Shown here: one piece after another, positions 35,071 to 43,700 of the stretch
Numbering within the stretch: position 1 is the first letter of the stretch
How the letters are laid out: every line of letters starts with the position of its first letter
Assembly (NCBI GenBank): GCA_009781045.1
Contig: WQYW01000018.1
Span: 1-43,700 of the forward strand
Reading direction: 5' to 3'
DNA: 43,700 nucleotides
DNA from: Alphaproteobacteria bacterium
Lineage (GTDB): Bacteria; Pseudomonadota; Alphaproteobacteria; Rhizobiales; Xanthobacteraceae
Translations under genes and position numbers: made by a program
Notes under the pieces: model-generated
What the model saw: only the letters and a program-made list of their open reading frames with translations
Database searches by the model: none
What the model was told of the DNA's origin: nothing

Positions 35071-35595
35071 CGAATGACAGTCACTCTCCTGTCTTTCTTC
35101 TGTGAGCAATCGGCATCCATGTACCCTACCTGCCGAACCCGGAAATTGGCAAAATGCACCCGGAGATCGGCCTGGGGATGCCCGGCGTCCAAAAATCCAG
35201 AAGCAGGAATGATCCATGATCCTGAAAGCCGCAGGTGGCAGCCTGTCGTGACCGACAACCAGGCATTCACATTGCGCTGGGACTGATCCAGCCACTCTCG
35301 GCAGTCGATCGCCACCCATCGGGGGAACGGGGCGAGTCCAAAATCCGGCATCGAAACAATCAGTTCTTCCCGCGAGGGTTCGCATCCGCTCACGGATTTG
35401 GGATGATCCGACACAACTGCTGCGAAAGGCTCCTTCGGATGTCCCAGCCAACTGATTCATCTGCGCGATCTGCCGACGTTTTCTCCCCCTCGGCAGGCAC
35501 GCAATCCCCGGGTCCGGTACTTGATCCGGGGACAGCGCCACCCGTGCGGCCTCTTGCCCCGACGGCACGCTATCCCAGACACAAGCTGCGCCAGG
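35071..35595. other. convergent region before dapE
   Basis: About 525 bases between the small membrane protein gene and the end of dapE. A minus-strand frame (34689-35414) is open across the region and partly antisense to the membrane protein; it has no family resemblance. No clear terminator was seen. Confidence 0.4.
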
Positions 35596-36765
35596 TCAGT
35601 CCCCGAAATAGCGCTCCAGAAGAGCGCGGTAGACCGATGTCAGGGTCTCCAGATCCGCAACCGGGGTACGCTCATCGACCTTGTGCATGGTCTGACCGAC
35701 CAGCCCGAATTCGATCACCGGACAATATCGCGAGATGAAGCGGGCATCCGACGTGCCTCCCGACGTCGAGAGTTCCGGCCTGCGCCCTGTGACCTCGCTG
35801 ATTGCAGCACTGGCAAGGTCGGTGAAGGGACCCGGGCTGGTGACAAACACGTTGCAGTTCGACTTCTCCCAGACGATCCGCGCCGCAACGGCGCCGGCAC
35901 AGGCCGTTTCAAGCCTCGCCTCGACCAGCTCCCGCAGCGACGTCTCGCTGTGCCTGTCGTTGTAGCGGATATTGAATCTGGCCCGGGCCTGGCCCGGAAT
36001 CACATTCCAGGCGCTGTTGCCGACGTCGAGCGAGGTGAATTCGAGGTTGGAGGCCGGGAACTGCGCGGAGCCGTGGTCGAGCGGCTCCGAGTTCAGGGCC
36101 AGGATCAGCCGCGCCATCTGCGGCAGCGGATTGGCGGCGCGCTCGGGATAGGCGACATGGCCCTGGACCCCGTCAACATAAAGCGTGCCCGACAGAGAGC
36201 CCCTGCGTCCGATCTTGATGCTGTCGCCGATGGCGTTGATGTTGGAGGGCTCGCCCAGTACACAATGGTCGAATTTCTCGCCTCTTGCGGCCGTCCATTG
36301 CAGCAGCTTGATGGTGCCGTTGACCGCGATGTCCTCCTCGTCCCCGGTGATCAGGAAGGCGATCGAGCCTGCCCCGTTCACCCCCGGCCTGCCGCCATTG
36401 GCCTTGAGATATTCCAGCACCGCGGCAATGGCGCAGGCGATGCCCCCCTTCATGTCGACCGCGCCGCGGCCATAGAGGAAGCCGTCCCGCACCGCGCCCG
36501 CAAACGGCTCTTCGCTCCAGGCGCCTGCATCGCCCGCCGGCACCACGTCGCTGTGGCCGGCAAACACCAGGCACGGCCCGCTGTCCCCGATCCGGGCATA
36601 GAGATTGTCGATCTCGGCGGTGCCCGGCTCACTGAAGGGGAGGCGATGGCAGATGAAGCCGGCACCGGCAAGCAGGCTTTCAATCACCGACAATGCGCCT
36701 GCATCGTCAGGGGTCACCGAGGGGCAGCGGATCAGCTCCCGGGCGATGGTGAGAGCGTCGGTCAT
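35596..36765 (-). CDS. dapE: succinyl-diaminopimelate desuccinylase
   Basis: The 389-residue M20-family zinc amidohydrolase releases succinate from N-succinyl-L,L-diaminopimelate in lysine/peptidoglycan precursor synthesis. Metal and catalytic residues are visible: [15 protein letters not shown] (His), [16 protein letters not shown] (bridging Asp), [13 protein letters not shown] (catalytic Glu pair), [20 protein letters not shown], and the final metal His in [13 protein letters not shown]. It starts two bases after the dapD stop and is co-transcribed with it. Confidence 0.97.
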   Translation of the reverse strand: MTDALTIARELIRCPSVTPDDAGALSVIESLLAGAGFICHRLPFSEPGTAEIDNLYARIGDSGPCLVFAGHSDVVPAGDAGAWSEEPFAGAVRDGFLYGRGAVDMKGGIACAIAAVLEYLKANGGRPGVNGAGSIAFLITGDEEDIAVNGTIKLLQWTAARGEKFDHCVLGEPSNINAIGDSIKIGRRGSLSGTLYVDGVQGHVAYPERAANPLPQMARLILALNSEPLDHGSAQFPASNLEFTSLDVGNSAWNVIPGQARARFNIRYNDRHSETSLRELVEARLETACAGAVAARIVWEKSNCNVFVTSPGPFTDLASAAISEVTGRRPELSTSGGTSDARFISRYCPVIEFGLVGQTMHKVDERTPVADLETLTSVYRALLERYFGD

Positions 36766-36767
36766 GC

Positions 36768-37634
36768 TCAGTCCCGCAGCAGTTCGTTGATGCTGGTCTT
36801 GGAGCGGGTGCGCTCGTCGACGCGTTTGACAATCACAGCACAGGCGGTGCTGGGACCTGGCCTGCCGTCCGGCAGGGGCTTGCCGGGCAGCGCACCCGGC
36901 ACCACCACCGCAAAAGGCGGCACCTCGCCGATGAAGATCTCGCCGGTGGCGCGATCAATGATTTTGGTCGAGGCGCCCAGGAACACCCCCATCGCCAGCA
37001 CCGCGCCCTGGCGCAGGATCACGCCCTCGGCGACCTCGGAACGGGCACCGATGAAACAGTCGTCCTCGATGATGACCGGGCCGGCCTGCAGCGGCTCCAG
37101 CACGCCGCCGATACCGACCCCGCCCGAGATATGGACACGCTTTCCGATCTGGGCGCAGGACCCCACCGTGGACCAGGTGTCAACCATGGTGCCTTCATCG
37201 ACATAGGCTCCGAGATTGACGAAGGAGGGCATCAGGACAACGTTGCGGGCGATGAAGGCCGAGCGGCGCACGATGGCCCCGGGCACGGCGCGGAAGCCGC
37301 CATCGCGGAATTCTTTCTCGCCCCAGGAGGCGAATTTCGAGGCGAATTTCGAGGGCACCTTGTCCCACCACTGGCCCGCGCCCGGGCCGCCACTGATCAG
37401 CGCCATGTCGTTGAGCCGGAACGACAGCAACACCGCCTTTTTCAGCCATTGACTGACGCTCCAGGAGCCGTCGCTGCCCCTCTCGGCAACCCGCGCCGCC
37501 CCGCAATCGAGCAGGCCGAGCGCCTGCTCCACCGCGTCACGGACCTCGCCCCGGGTGCTGGCATTGATGCCATCGCGGGCCTCAAAGGCGCCGTCAATGA
37601 CGGACTGGAGCTCTTGCAGCGAATCGCGCGACAT
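36768..37634 (-). CDS. dapD: 2,3,4,5-tetrahydropyridine-2,6-dicarboxylate N-succinyltransferase
   Basis: The 288-residue trimeric enzyme succinylates tetrahydrodipicolinate, two steps before the desuccinylase encoded next in the operon. The N-terminal helical domain is followed by a left-handed beta helix of hexapeptide repeats (about residues 110-240), with the signature [40 protein letters not shown] and [20 protein letters not shown]. An AAGGA site lies 7 bases before the ATG at 37634. Confidence 0.97.
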   Translation of the reverse strand: MSRDSLQELQSVIDGAFEARDGINASTRGEVRDAVEQALGLLDCGAARVAERGSDGSWSVSQWLKKAVLLSFRLNDMALISGGPGAGQWWDKVPSKFASKFASWGEKEFRDGGFRAVPGAIVRRSAFIARNVVLMPSFVNLGAYVDEGTMVDTWSTVGSCAQIGKRVHISGGVGIGGVLEPLQAGPVIIEDDCFIGARSEVAEGVILRQGAVLAMGVFLGASTKIIDRATGEIFIGEVPPFAVVVPGALPGKPLPDGRPGPSTACAVIVKRVDERTRSKTSINELLRD

Positions 37635-38048
37635 CTGGATTTCCTTGAAATTAAAACGACATGCCTGTCATTTCAGGGGAGAACTTGCGCTGTCTCTTGC
37701 AGAACCCGGGGCACCGGAGTCAAGCGCTCTGTTCCCGGGTTCCGGAGCTGTCCGCGGGAGCGCCGATGAGGGCCGGAAGCAACCGCTCCGGACTTGATCG
37801 CAGGCCCACCCGACACGCATTGCGCCTCGGCCGGAGGCAAAAGACACAGCTTTCAGCCTTACGCAAACTGCGCAGCATGGCGACGGCCTTCACCTCGGTT
37901 GGACAGCGGTTCAACCCGCACAGTGAAGGCTCGTTGGCGCCCGCCCGGGTTGAACCACGAATATTGAATATTGAATATTGCAGGCTCGCCGTCCCTGATG
38001 CGCCGCCCGTCTCGCGATTGGCCGTTTCGCCCACGGTCGATATTTCGA
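37635..38048. other. intergenic region with a 7-bp triple repeat
   Basis: About 414 bases upstream of dapD hold its promoter. A perfect GAATATT triplet repeat lies at 37959-37979. Open minus-strand frames here are the out-of-frame continuation of the thioesterase region and are not convincing. Confidence 0.45.
37959..37979. repeat. 7-bp tandem repeat, three copies
   Basis: GAATATT occurs three times without mismatch in a non-coding region downstream of the thioesterase gene. The unit size and copy number equal those of the repeat at 306-326, with a different sequence. Confidence 0.85.
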
Positions 38049-38489
38049 TCACCGGGCCGACAGCCGGATCAATCGCGACGACACCCGTACCAGCAATCGA
38101 CCCTTCGCGGTACAGATCCGACAGTCCGCGCTCAACAACCTGGCGCTCCGGTCGCCGATCAGGGTCGTGGCGACGATGTGCTGCCCACGACGGGCGAGGG
38201 AAAAATACTCGATCGAGGAGTGAATGGTTGCATAGGCTGAACTCCAGCCGGAGCAGAACACCGTGGTGCCGATGATATCGTCGGCAATGGCAGCGCTCAC
38301 TCCGCCATGGAGGCTCCCCCCCGGATTGCACATATCCTCGCGCACCTCATAGCCGAAACTCAGACCATCCGCGGCAACCGCAATCACCGTCGGGGCCAGC
38401 CAGCGACCGAAGGGAGAAGGCGACTGGTCGAATTTCTGACCCACCAGGGCCTGCAGGGCCTCAAGTGCCACATTCCCGGCTGTTGCCAT
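38049..38489 (-). CDS. PaaI-family hotdog thioesterase
   Basis: The 146-residue protein has the hotdog-fold thioesterase core of the PaaI/YdiI group: MCNPGGSLHGGVSAAIADDI (the HGG turn and helix, about residues 57-76), then SIEYFSLARRGQHIVATTLI and a C-terminal VRVSSRLIRL. It likely hydrolyses an acyl-CoA; the substrate is unknown. I chose the ATG at 38489, preceded by GAGAGG; the open frame continues 87 codons upstream through a Gly/Arg-rich stretch without family similarity. It follows dapD's upstream region in the same direction, but a shared transcript is unlikely. Confidence 0.85.
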   Translation of the reverse strand: MATAGNVALEALQALVGQKFDQSPSPFGRWLAPTVIAVAADGLSFGYEVREDMCNPGGSLHGGVSAAIADDIIGTTVFCSGWSSAYATIHSSIEYFSLARRGQHIVATTLIGDRSARLLSADCRICTAKGRLLVRVSSRLIRLSAR

Positions 38490-38927
38490 GGCGTCCTCTC
38501 GCCTCCGAAAACTGTCACCCGTCAGGAAACGGCGGATTGTGCCCGATTCCGGAAACTGTCGGGCGGATTCCTGCACAATGTCGCGATCCGGCAAGCGGGA
38601 GCCGAATTTCGTGGCACCACCAGGAGAACCCCGCCTCTTCTCTTCGGGAAAGCCGCCTTCCCGCCCTGCAGCCGTGGAAGCCCCTGGCACGCAGGGGCCG
38701 CCACAGCCCCGAAAGCCGGCACGCAACAGGCCCGCGACAAGGGGCCTCACGGATTCTCCGCATCCTGAGAAAATTTCGCCGAGCCGCCGCCCGAGATTGC
38801 GCCAGTGCAGTGTTGCATCCCGGCGTCGCCCCGCTCCCCGGGCCCGTGTTTCATACCCAGGGGTCGACGGGCCCGGCCGTGTGCAAATGGCATGAAATTA
38901 CCTGTATGAGATCCCTTGATCCCTTGG
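38490..38927. other. intergenic region, no gene recognised
   Basis: About 438 bases with overlapping shadow frames. The unit ATCCCTTG occurs three times near its right edge (38911-38918, 38919-38926 and 38933-38940), the last inside the end of the DUF2892 gene. Confidence 0.45.
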
Positions 38928-39116
38928 CTAAGATCCCTTGCCGAGGATGGCGCGATGCAGCTTGTACATCGGGCAATAGCCGACCGCACCGGTCAGAAGG
39001 GGCACGATTCCGATCCACCCCCAGATGCCGATGTAGCCGCCGATCGAGGCGCCGACCAGGGCGGCACCGATGACAACGCGCAGGATGCGGTCCCACACAG
39101 AGATATTTGTCTTCAT
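38928..39116 (-). CDS. DUF2892 inner-membrane protein
   Basis: The 62-residue protein begins MKTNISVWDRILRVVIGAAL and has two hydrophobic segments (VVIGAALVGASIGGYIGIWG and GIVPLLTGAVGYCPMYKLH), with the GxxGYCPxYxxxG end that defines the DUF2892 (YgaP-like membrane) family. Its Cys-Pro is conserved in relatives, often beside rhodanese-type sulfur-transfer proteins, though none lies here. The ATG at 39116 has a weak GAAAG site. Confidence 0.9.
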   Translation of the reverse strand: MKTNISVWDRILRVVIGAALVGASIGGYIGIWGWIGIVPLLTGAVGYCPMYKLHRAILGKGS

Positions 39117-39642
39117 CTTTCAGTTTTTCCGGTTTGCTGGGGTTGAGGCCCGTCTCGAAGTGATTGACGGCACGGATTGGCGCAGACGCCACGCCCGAGG
39201 CAAGGCAGGTATCTGGTGGAACAGGGGTACATCATCTTCATCCCTGGCGAGCCCGATCAGGAAGGCACCGACGGATATCGGCGCCCCGCGTTGCGCGGGC
39301 GGCCTCTGGCACCTGGTGGACTGGCAAGCCTCTCTCCCGCACAAACATTCAATCAACGGAATGCTTCAAGGATCAATGTCACAGCATCCGATACCGTGCA
39401 ACCACGGATTCCTTCCCCACCCCGCACCGACCCATCATCTGGACCGGCCGCCGCGCCGCCGGTGCATCATCACCCCGATTCCCAGGCCGCCGGGGCGCGC
39501 TCCCGCAGCGCAAAAAAGTCTGGCGTGGAGACGGCAACCTTCTTGACGGATCTCACGTATGTAACCCAAGGCCCGGCATCCCAAAAAGGACGATGTTTTC
39601 CCGGCGTGCGGCCGCCCTCTTGCCTTTCTCGTCACCCGCACA
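39117..39642. other. intergenic region, no gene recognised
   Basis: About 526 bases between DUF2892 and the RecG-like remnant. Plus-strand frames here lack any family resemblance. One GCGGCCGC site lies at 39608-39615. The 3' debris of the RecG-like gene may extend in. Confidence 0.4.
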
Positions 39643-40510
39643 TCAGTTCTGTTTCTCCACAGCGTGTTTGGCAATCGACGTGGTCAACCTGGCAAAGTCC
39701 TCGTGACACTGACCCACATTCTTCTGATGAGCGCCGATAGCTCCGTCCGCGCTGGTCAGGCTGAACATCGGTTTGCGCGCCTCCATCGCCATCGGCATCC
39801 GGCTGCGATAATGCTTGATGCGAGAAATCTCGTATTGATGCCCTGCTGCTGCTTCAAGACCAAGAACGCTTTCCCGATAGGCCGCAGGCAGGCGCGAATT
39901 CCGATAGTCCGTTATTCCAGGTTGACCAAAATTTTCCGGAGTCACACTGCCAAACGGACCGCCCGGGTTGTGGATTTCGATGCGATCATCAAACCAATAA
40001 ACCTTAACCGGACTATGCGTTGCCTCATAACTCCGGTGCATATAGGCATTTCGCACCAATTGCCGTAAGGCATCCAGAGGGTAGGCATCCCTGCGTTCCT
40101 CGACCACGACATCTGTGAACCGCACGCCGCGCAGATTGTGGGCCGAGAACTTTTCTTCCACTCTGCGGATCTGGTCAGAAATCGTGCCGTAGATGGCTTC
40201 CTCGTCAATCACAGCTGCCGTCAGATCATTTCCTCCGAAACACAGGAACTGCGTATAGGCGCCGGGTATCCAATGCTCCGGCGACCTGCCGATCACCAGC
40301 AATCCCAGCACGGTGGGAGTCGGATCGGCTTCACCGAGCACCATCTTGGTGGCTGCCAGCCTTTGCTCATAGCTGCGGTCATTCGCGTTCAAAACATCCC
40401 GCGCGACCAGAGAAAGGAGATATTCCTGCTCAAACCGCAGACGGTCCAGATCTGCCAGATCCGCGCCCCGCACCGGCTGCACGTCATAAGGAGCCGTGGA
40501 AAAATAACCG
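39643..40510 (-). pseudogene. AlbA_2/RecG-like regulator, N-terminally truncated and C-terminally degraded
   Basis: The frame begins in PYDVQPVRGADLADLDRLRF, which in intact relatives follows an N-terminal AlbA_2 (Schlafen-like) DNA-binding domain. That domain is missing. The middle is well kept: PTVLGLLVIGRSPEHWIPGA, LRQLVRNAYMHRSYEATHSP, VKVYWFDDRIEIHNPGGPFG and ENFGQPGITDYRN, the histidine-kinase-like ATPase part of the family. After TDYRN the expected continuation (alanine-rich helix, FGxGI, NGNPxP) is absent and the reading becomes incoherent, suggesting frameshifts. Such proteins act as regulators in defence or mobile regions. I judge the gene inactive. Confidence 0.7.
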
Positions 40511-40732
40511 AATCAAATTTTGTGGAGATCGGCCTCGTTGCCTTCATCGGTGGCTTCGACTCCGGCCGAAAACCAGGGTGTTGCTGCTCAGCAACATGGC
40601 CTTTGTTCTCATTTGTTCGCGCGATTCTGGAGCAGTTATTTTTCCACGGCCCCTAAGGCCGATCGCAATGCCGGCGACGCTCATTTAGGATACGCTCATC
40701 TTGCGCGCTCGCCAAACCACGGCGCGGCCCCC

Positions 40733-41419
40733 TCAGCGGATGAGCCGGGCCAGGAACCGGGTCAGTTCGCTCGTTACGTAATCGACATGGGCCGCATCGC
40801 GGCCTTCCATTTCCCACTCCTCGCGAACCACTTCCCTGCCGGCATCGGGCACCACCAGAACCGTGGTCATGCCGACCTCGTGAGGGATCACCAGATTGCG
40901 TGCCAGATCCTCAAACATCGCCGCCCGCCTGGGGTCGACGTCATGATCGGCGAGGAATTTGCGGTAGGTCTGCGCTGCCGGCTTGGGTTCGAAGTCGGCC
41001 GCGAGAATGTCGAACACCCCTTCGAAATGCGAGGCCAGACCAAGGCGCGCCAGCACCGCCGCAGCATGGTCACAGGAGCCGTTGGTGAGGATCAGCCTGC
41101 GTCCCGGCAGAGAGGCCAGCACCTCGCCCAGCGCCGGGTCGGGCTCCAGCGGGCTGTGATCGATCTGATGGACATAGGCCAGGAATTCCGCCGGCTCCAC
41201 CCCATGCAGCGTCATCATGCCGCGCATCGTGGTGCCAAAGCGGTGGTAGTAATCCTTCTGGATCCGGCGTGCTTCCTCGGCTGTCACCCTGAGCCAGCGG
41301 GAAACGAATTCCCCTATCCGCGCATCCACCTGCTGCCACAGATTGAGATGATGAGGGTAGAGGGTGTTGTCGAGGTCGAACACCCAGGTGTCGACGGCAG
41401 AGAAATCGCGGCCACTCAT
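40733..41419 (-). CDS. HAD-superfamily pyrimidine 5'-nucleotidase-like phosphatase
   Basis: The 228-residue protein has HAD motif I as FDLDNTLYPHHLNLWQQVD (about residues 14-32), motif II in RRLILTNGSCDHAA, a lysine in DFEPKPAAQTYRKFL, and motif III/IV in AAMFEDLARNLVIPHEVGMT. Members of this branch (SDT1-like) hydrolyse pyrimidine nucleotides. A textbook AAGGAGG site precedes the ATG at 41419; the open frame upstream is spurious. In many Hyphomicrobiales this gene lies beside dapD; here it is about 3 kb away with decayed genes between. Confidence 0.93.
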   Translation of the reverse strand: MSGRDFSAVDTWVFDLDNTLYPHHLNLWQQVDARIGEFVSRWLRVTAEEARRIQKDYYHRFGTTMRGMMTLHGVEPAEFLAYVHQIDHSPLEPDPALGEVLASLPGRRLILTNGSCDHAAAVLARLGLASHFEGVFDILAADFEPKPAAQTYRKFLADHDVDPRRAAMFEDLARNLVIPHEVGMTTVLVVPDAGREVVREEWEMEGRDAAHVDYVTSELTRFLARLIR

Positions 41420-42227
41420 CTTCTGCCTCCTTGAGCCGGGAGCAAAATCGTCACCTGACGGACGAAATGCAGCCGAGTGGGCCAGGGTCAGATCGACCGT
41501 AGCAAGCAAGGGCGGGGGTTGCAAAACCACGTCTTGCGCCGTCGTCCTGTGCCAGATGCCAGACGCTGTTGGCGGCCCACACGTGCGCCCCTTCCCAGGA
41601 TCGGGAACCGCCAGCCACTCTTCTGTTCTACCTTCATCCTTCATCGACCGTTCATTCTGCCAATGGCGAAGAGGTCTTGCGGGACGATTATCGGTGGCGC
41701 CCGTTCTTTGGCAGGCAGGTGATCGCTTCGAGCAGTTGCCGCTCACATTGAACCCGCGATCCGCGAGACCTGTGCATCCACGCCAAAAAGCGCGCAAGTC
41801 CGCGTGGCAGAATTACGGCGGTCAGGGGAATCGGCAGATAAAGGCGAACGAAAGCAGAACACGGCAGACAGATCCACGGAAAATCGTTGGAATTTGATTC
41901 CTGATCCCTATACGTTCACGGCGCGAATCGCCGTCGGAACAGGGTTCCGTGGCTGAGACACAGGGAGCGGGTCTCCCGACCACGTCGGCAACGACCACGA
42001 GACAAGGGCTGCGATAATTCCGGGTCTGGCAATTCGGCAGGCCGCCTCCAGAAGGGCCGGAGCAATCCCGACCCCGGTCCTGCGGCCCGCGATCATCCAC
42101 AGAAAACGGTGTTTGGTGCCGAAAAGGGCTCGGCCGAGCCGGCAGACCGCTGGAAAGCGGCTGGCGTCCAGGACGCACCTAAAGCAATGTCATGTGCGAA
42201 TAGGGCAATAGCTGCGGCAAGGACGTC
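41420..42227. other. intergenic region, no gene recognised
   Basis: About 808 bases between the divergent HAD gene and the MmeI-like gene. Base composition falls in 41790-41900. No frame resembles a protein family. The promoter of the MmeI-like gene should lie in the last 150 bases. Confidence 0.4.
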
Positions 42228-43700
42228 ATGAGCATCGAGGAATTTATCAAACGCAGGAAAGCCTCTCGCGGCGGCTCCGAACAAGCCAATGCGCAGCTTT
42301 TTCTCACCGAGTTGTGCGATGCCCTCGACCTGCCCCGGCCCGACCCCGCGGGCCCCGTCAATGAAGAAAACACCTATTGTTTCGAGCGCAGGCTGTCCGT
42401 CCCTCGCGGCGACGGAACCACGGAACTGAAGCGCATCGACCTTTACCGCAGAACCTGTTTCATTTTCGAATCCAAACAGGGGCAGGACCAAGTCGACCCC
42501 GGGCAATTCCAGCCTTCCGGCCAGACCGTTTTCACAGCCGTCAACCGCGGTTCCCGCCAGTGGGAAGATACCATGGAGCGTGCCAGGCGTCAGGCCGAGG
42601 ACTACGTACGCTGCCTGCCCGCCAGCGAAGGGCGGCCGCCTTTTATCATCGCATGTGACATCGGCCATTGCTTCGATCTCTACAGTGAGTTCTCCTGCAC
42701 CGGCGGCCTCTATCTGCCCTTCCCGGACGCCCGCCGCCGCCGCATCATGTTCGACGATCTGGCAAAACCGGACGTGCAGAAGCTGTTTCGGGATATCTGG
42801 ACCGATCCCCTTGCCCTCGACCCCTCACGCCGCGCCGCCCGCGTCACCGAGGAAATCGCCAGACATCTGGCGAGACTCGCCCGGATGCTCGAAGAAGACG
42901 CCAATGACCCCGGGAAAACCGCGCAATTCCTCATGCGCTGCATCTTCTCCATGTTTGCCGAGGATGTCGGCCTGATTCCGGCAGGCAGCTTGACCGAAAT
43001 TCTCAACAGAGCCATCCAGAAACCGAAAACCCTCAAACCCGAGCTCCATGGCTTGTGGTCGGTCATGAACACCGGCGGCTATTATCTCGTCGCTCATGAA
43101 GATCTTCCGTGGTTCAACGGCGCCCTCTTTGCCGATCCCGAAGTCCTGCCTCTCACACCCTCTCACACGCCAACACATTGACATCCTGCTCGAGGCCTCG
43201 ACATTCGACTGGAAGGAAGTGGAGCCGGCCATATTCGGCACCCTGCTGGAGCGCGCCCTCGACCCCAGGGAAAGGCACAAGCTCACTACCGCACCTACGG
43301 CAACGTCACCCCACAGCCGCCGATTATCCACAAATACGACAACATCCAGTGCCAGGACGCGTTGATTGCCTGGGAAAGCTCGAAAACCGCCAGCGACAAA
43401 AACGGCAAGCCAATCACCCGCTGGGACGGCGAAACCTGTACGACCGATCCGGTCACCGGACGGAAAGTGCCTGATGAAAATGCCACCATTCAGGATACGG
43501 TTTATGAAGGCGTGACCGCGGCGAAATGGCCGGCAGCGAATTTCATTGTCGGGAATCCGCCGTTCATTGGCGGAAAAGACAAGCGGCAGGTGCTTGGCGA
43601 CGGCTATTTCGATGCCGTCACCAAGGCTTACCCCATGCTCCCGGAATCCTGCGATTTCGTCATGTACTGGTGGCACAAAGCGGCGCAACAGGTGCGCGAC
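42228..43700 (+). pseudogene. MmeI-like DNA methyltransferase/nuclease, broken and running off the window
   Basis: An AAGGA site precedes the ATG at 42228. The N-terminal part reads MSIEEFIKRRKASRGGSEQA, IDLYRRTCFIFESKQGQD and QFLMRCIFSMFAEDVGLIP, the nuclease and helical domains of the MmeI-like family (single-chain restriction-modification enzymes). An exact 10-bp duplication (CCTCTCACAC at 43149-43158 and 43159-43168) then shifts the frame, ending it at 43181; the correct continuation [20 protein letters not shown] lies in the next frame. After RERHKL (about 43279) the expected GAHYTPR block and SAM motif I are missing, and the text resumes in the original frame at [16 protein letters not shown], reaching the NPPF motif (NFIVGNPPFIGG, about 43540-43575). 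The 3' end is outside the window. Confidence 0.85.

Noticed and set aside
34689..35414. 241-codon minus-strand frame opposite the small membrane protein
   Set aside because: The plus-strand gene has a ribosome binding site and membrane helices; the antisense product resembles nothing.
35521..37206. 561-codon plus-strand frame opposite dapE and dapD
   Set aside because: Spans two real genes on the other strand and has no domain.
1..43700. tRNA genes
   Set aside because: I looked for the T-loop GTTCGANTC pattern with cloverleaf context; isolated hits (for example near 5440 and 37908) lack the paired arms.

Overview
The window is about 43.7 kb of GC-rich DNA from an alphaproteobacterium, most likely of the Hyphomicrobiales (Rhizobiales). 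This rests on family recognition and gene order: DnaX lacks the zinc-finger cysteines, as I recall for alphaproteobacterial forms; a small SRP RNA sits just upstream of dnaX; and there are DUF1192 and DUF459 proteins, a dnaX-ybaB-recR run, and a def-fmt-truA / dapE-dapD / HAD phosphatase neighbourhood typical of that order. No rRNA, tRNA or CRISPR array was seen.

Layout. 1-5.0 kb: a terminator, DUF1192, a divergent quinone oxidoreductase, and a membrane PAS-GGDEF-EAL protein followed by a coupled 54-residue ORF. 5.3-9.5 kb: three unknown exported-type genes (one cut by an amber codon), an IS110 transposase remnant and a DUF7662 gene. 9.5-14.7 kb: galU, a Gly/Ser-rich exported protein and a DUF459 SGNH-type protein. 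15.0-17.7 kb: a vapBC remnant, a mosaic scrap matching two neighbouring genes, and an intact NotI-like restriction-modification pair. 18.4-21.6 kb: 4.5S RNA, dnaX, ybaB, recR. 22.2-29.5 kb: an exported protein, an AmpG-like transporter, a broken brnT/antitoxin pair, rmuC, then the operon def-fmt-truA. 29.8-35.1 kb: an exported protein, two Sel1-repeat proteins separated by an 11-bp tandem array, and a truncated Panacea antitoxin next to an intact small membrane protein. 35.6-41.4 kb: dapE and dapD, a PaaI-type thioesterase, DUF2892, a truncated RecG-like regulator and a HAD nucleotidase. 42.2 kb to the end: an MmeI-like methyltransferase/nuclease gene broken by a 10-bp duplication and an internal deletion, running off the window.

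The contrast between core and accessory genes is the main message. Housekeeping genes for replication and repair (dnaX, ybaB, recR, rmuC), translation start and tRNA modification (def, fmt, truA), lysine/peptidoglycan precursor synthesis (dapD, dapE), peptidoglycan recycling (AmpG) and UDP-glucose (galU) are intact. Nearly every accessory gene of recognisable mobile or toxin-antitoxin type is broken: vapBC, brnT with its antitoxin, panA, the IS110 transposase, the RecG-like regulator and the MmeI-like gene. Two of the lesions are short exact tandem duplications. The exceptions are the NotI-like restriction-modification operon and the small two-helix membrane protein behind the truncated Panacea gene, both open and both visibly less GC-rich than their surroundings.

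The best candidates for something undescribed are (i) the Panacea/two-helix membrane protein pair at 34.3-35.1 kb, (ii) the NotI-like system with a mosaic of neighbouring gene fragments at its edge, and (iii) the unknown exported gene pair at 5.3-6.8 kb with a single in-frame amber codon.
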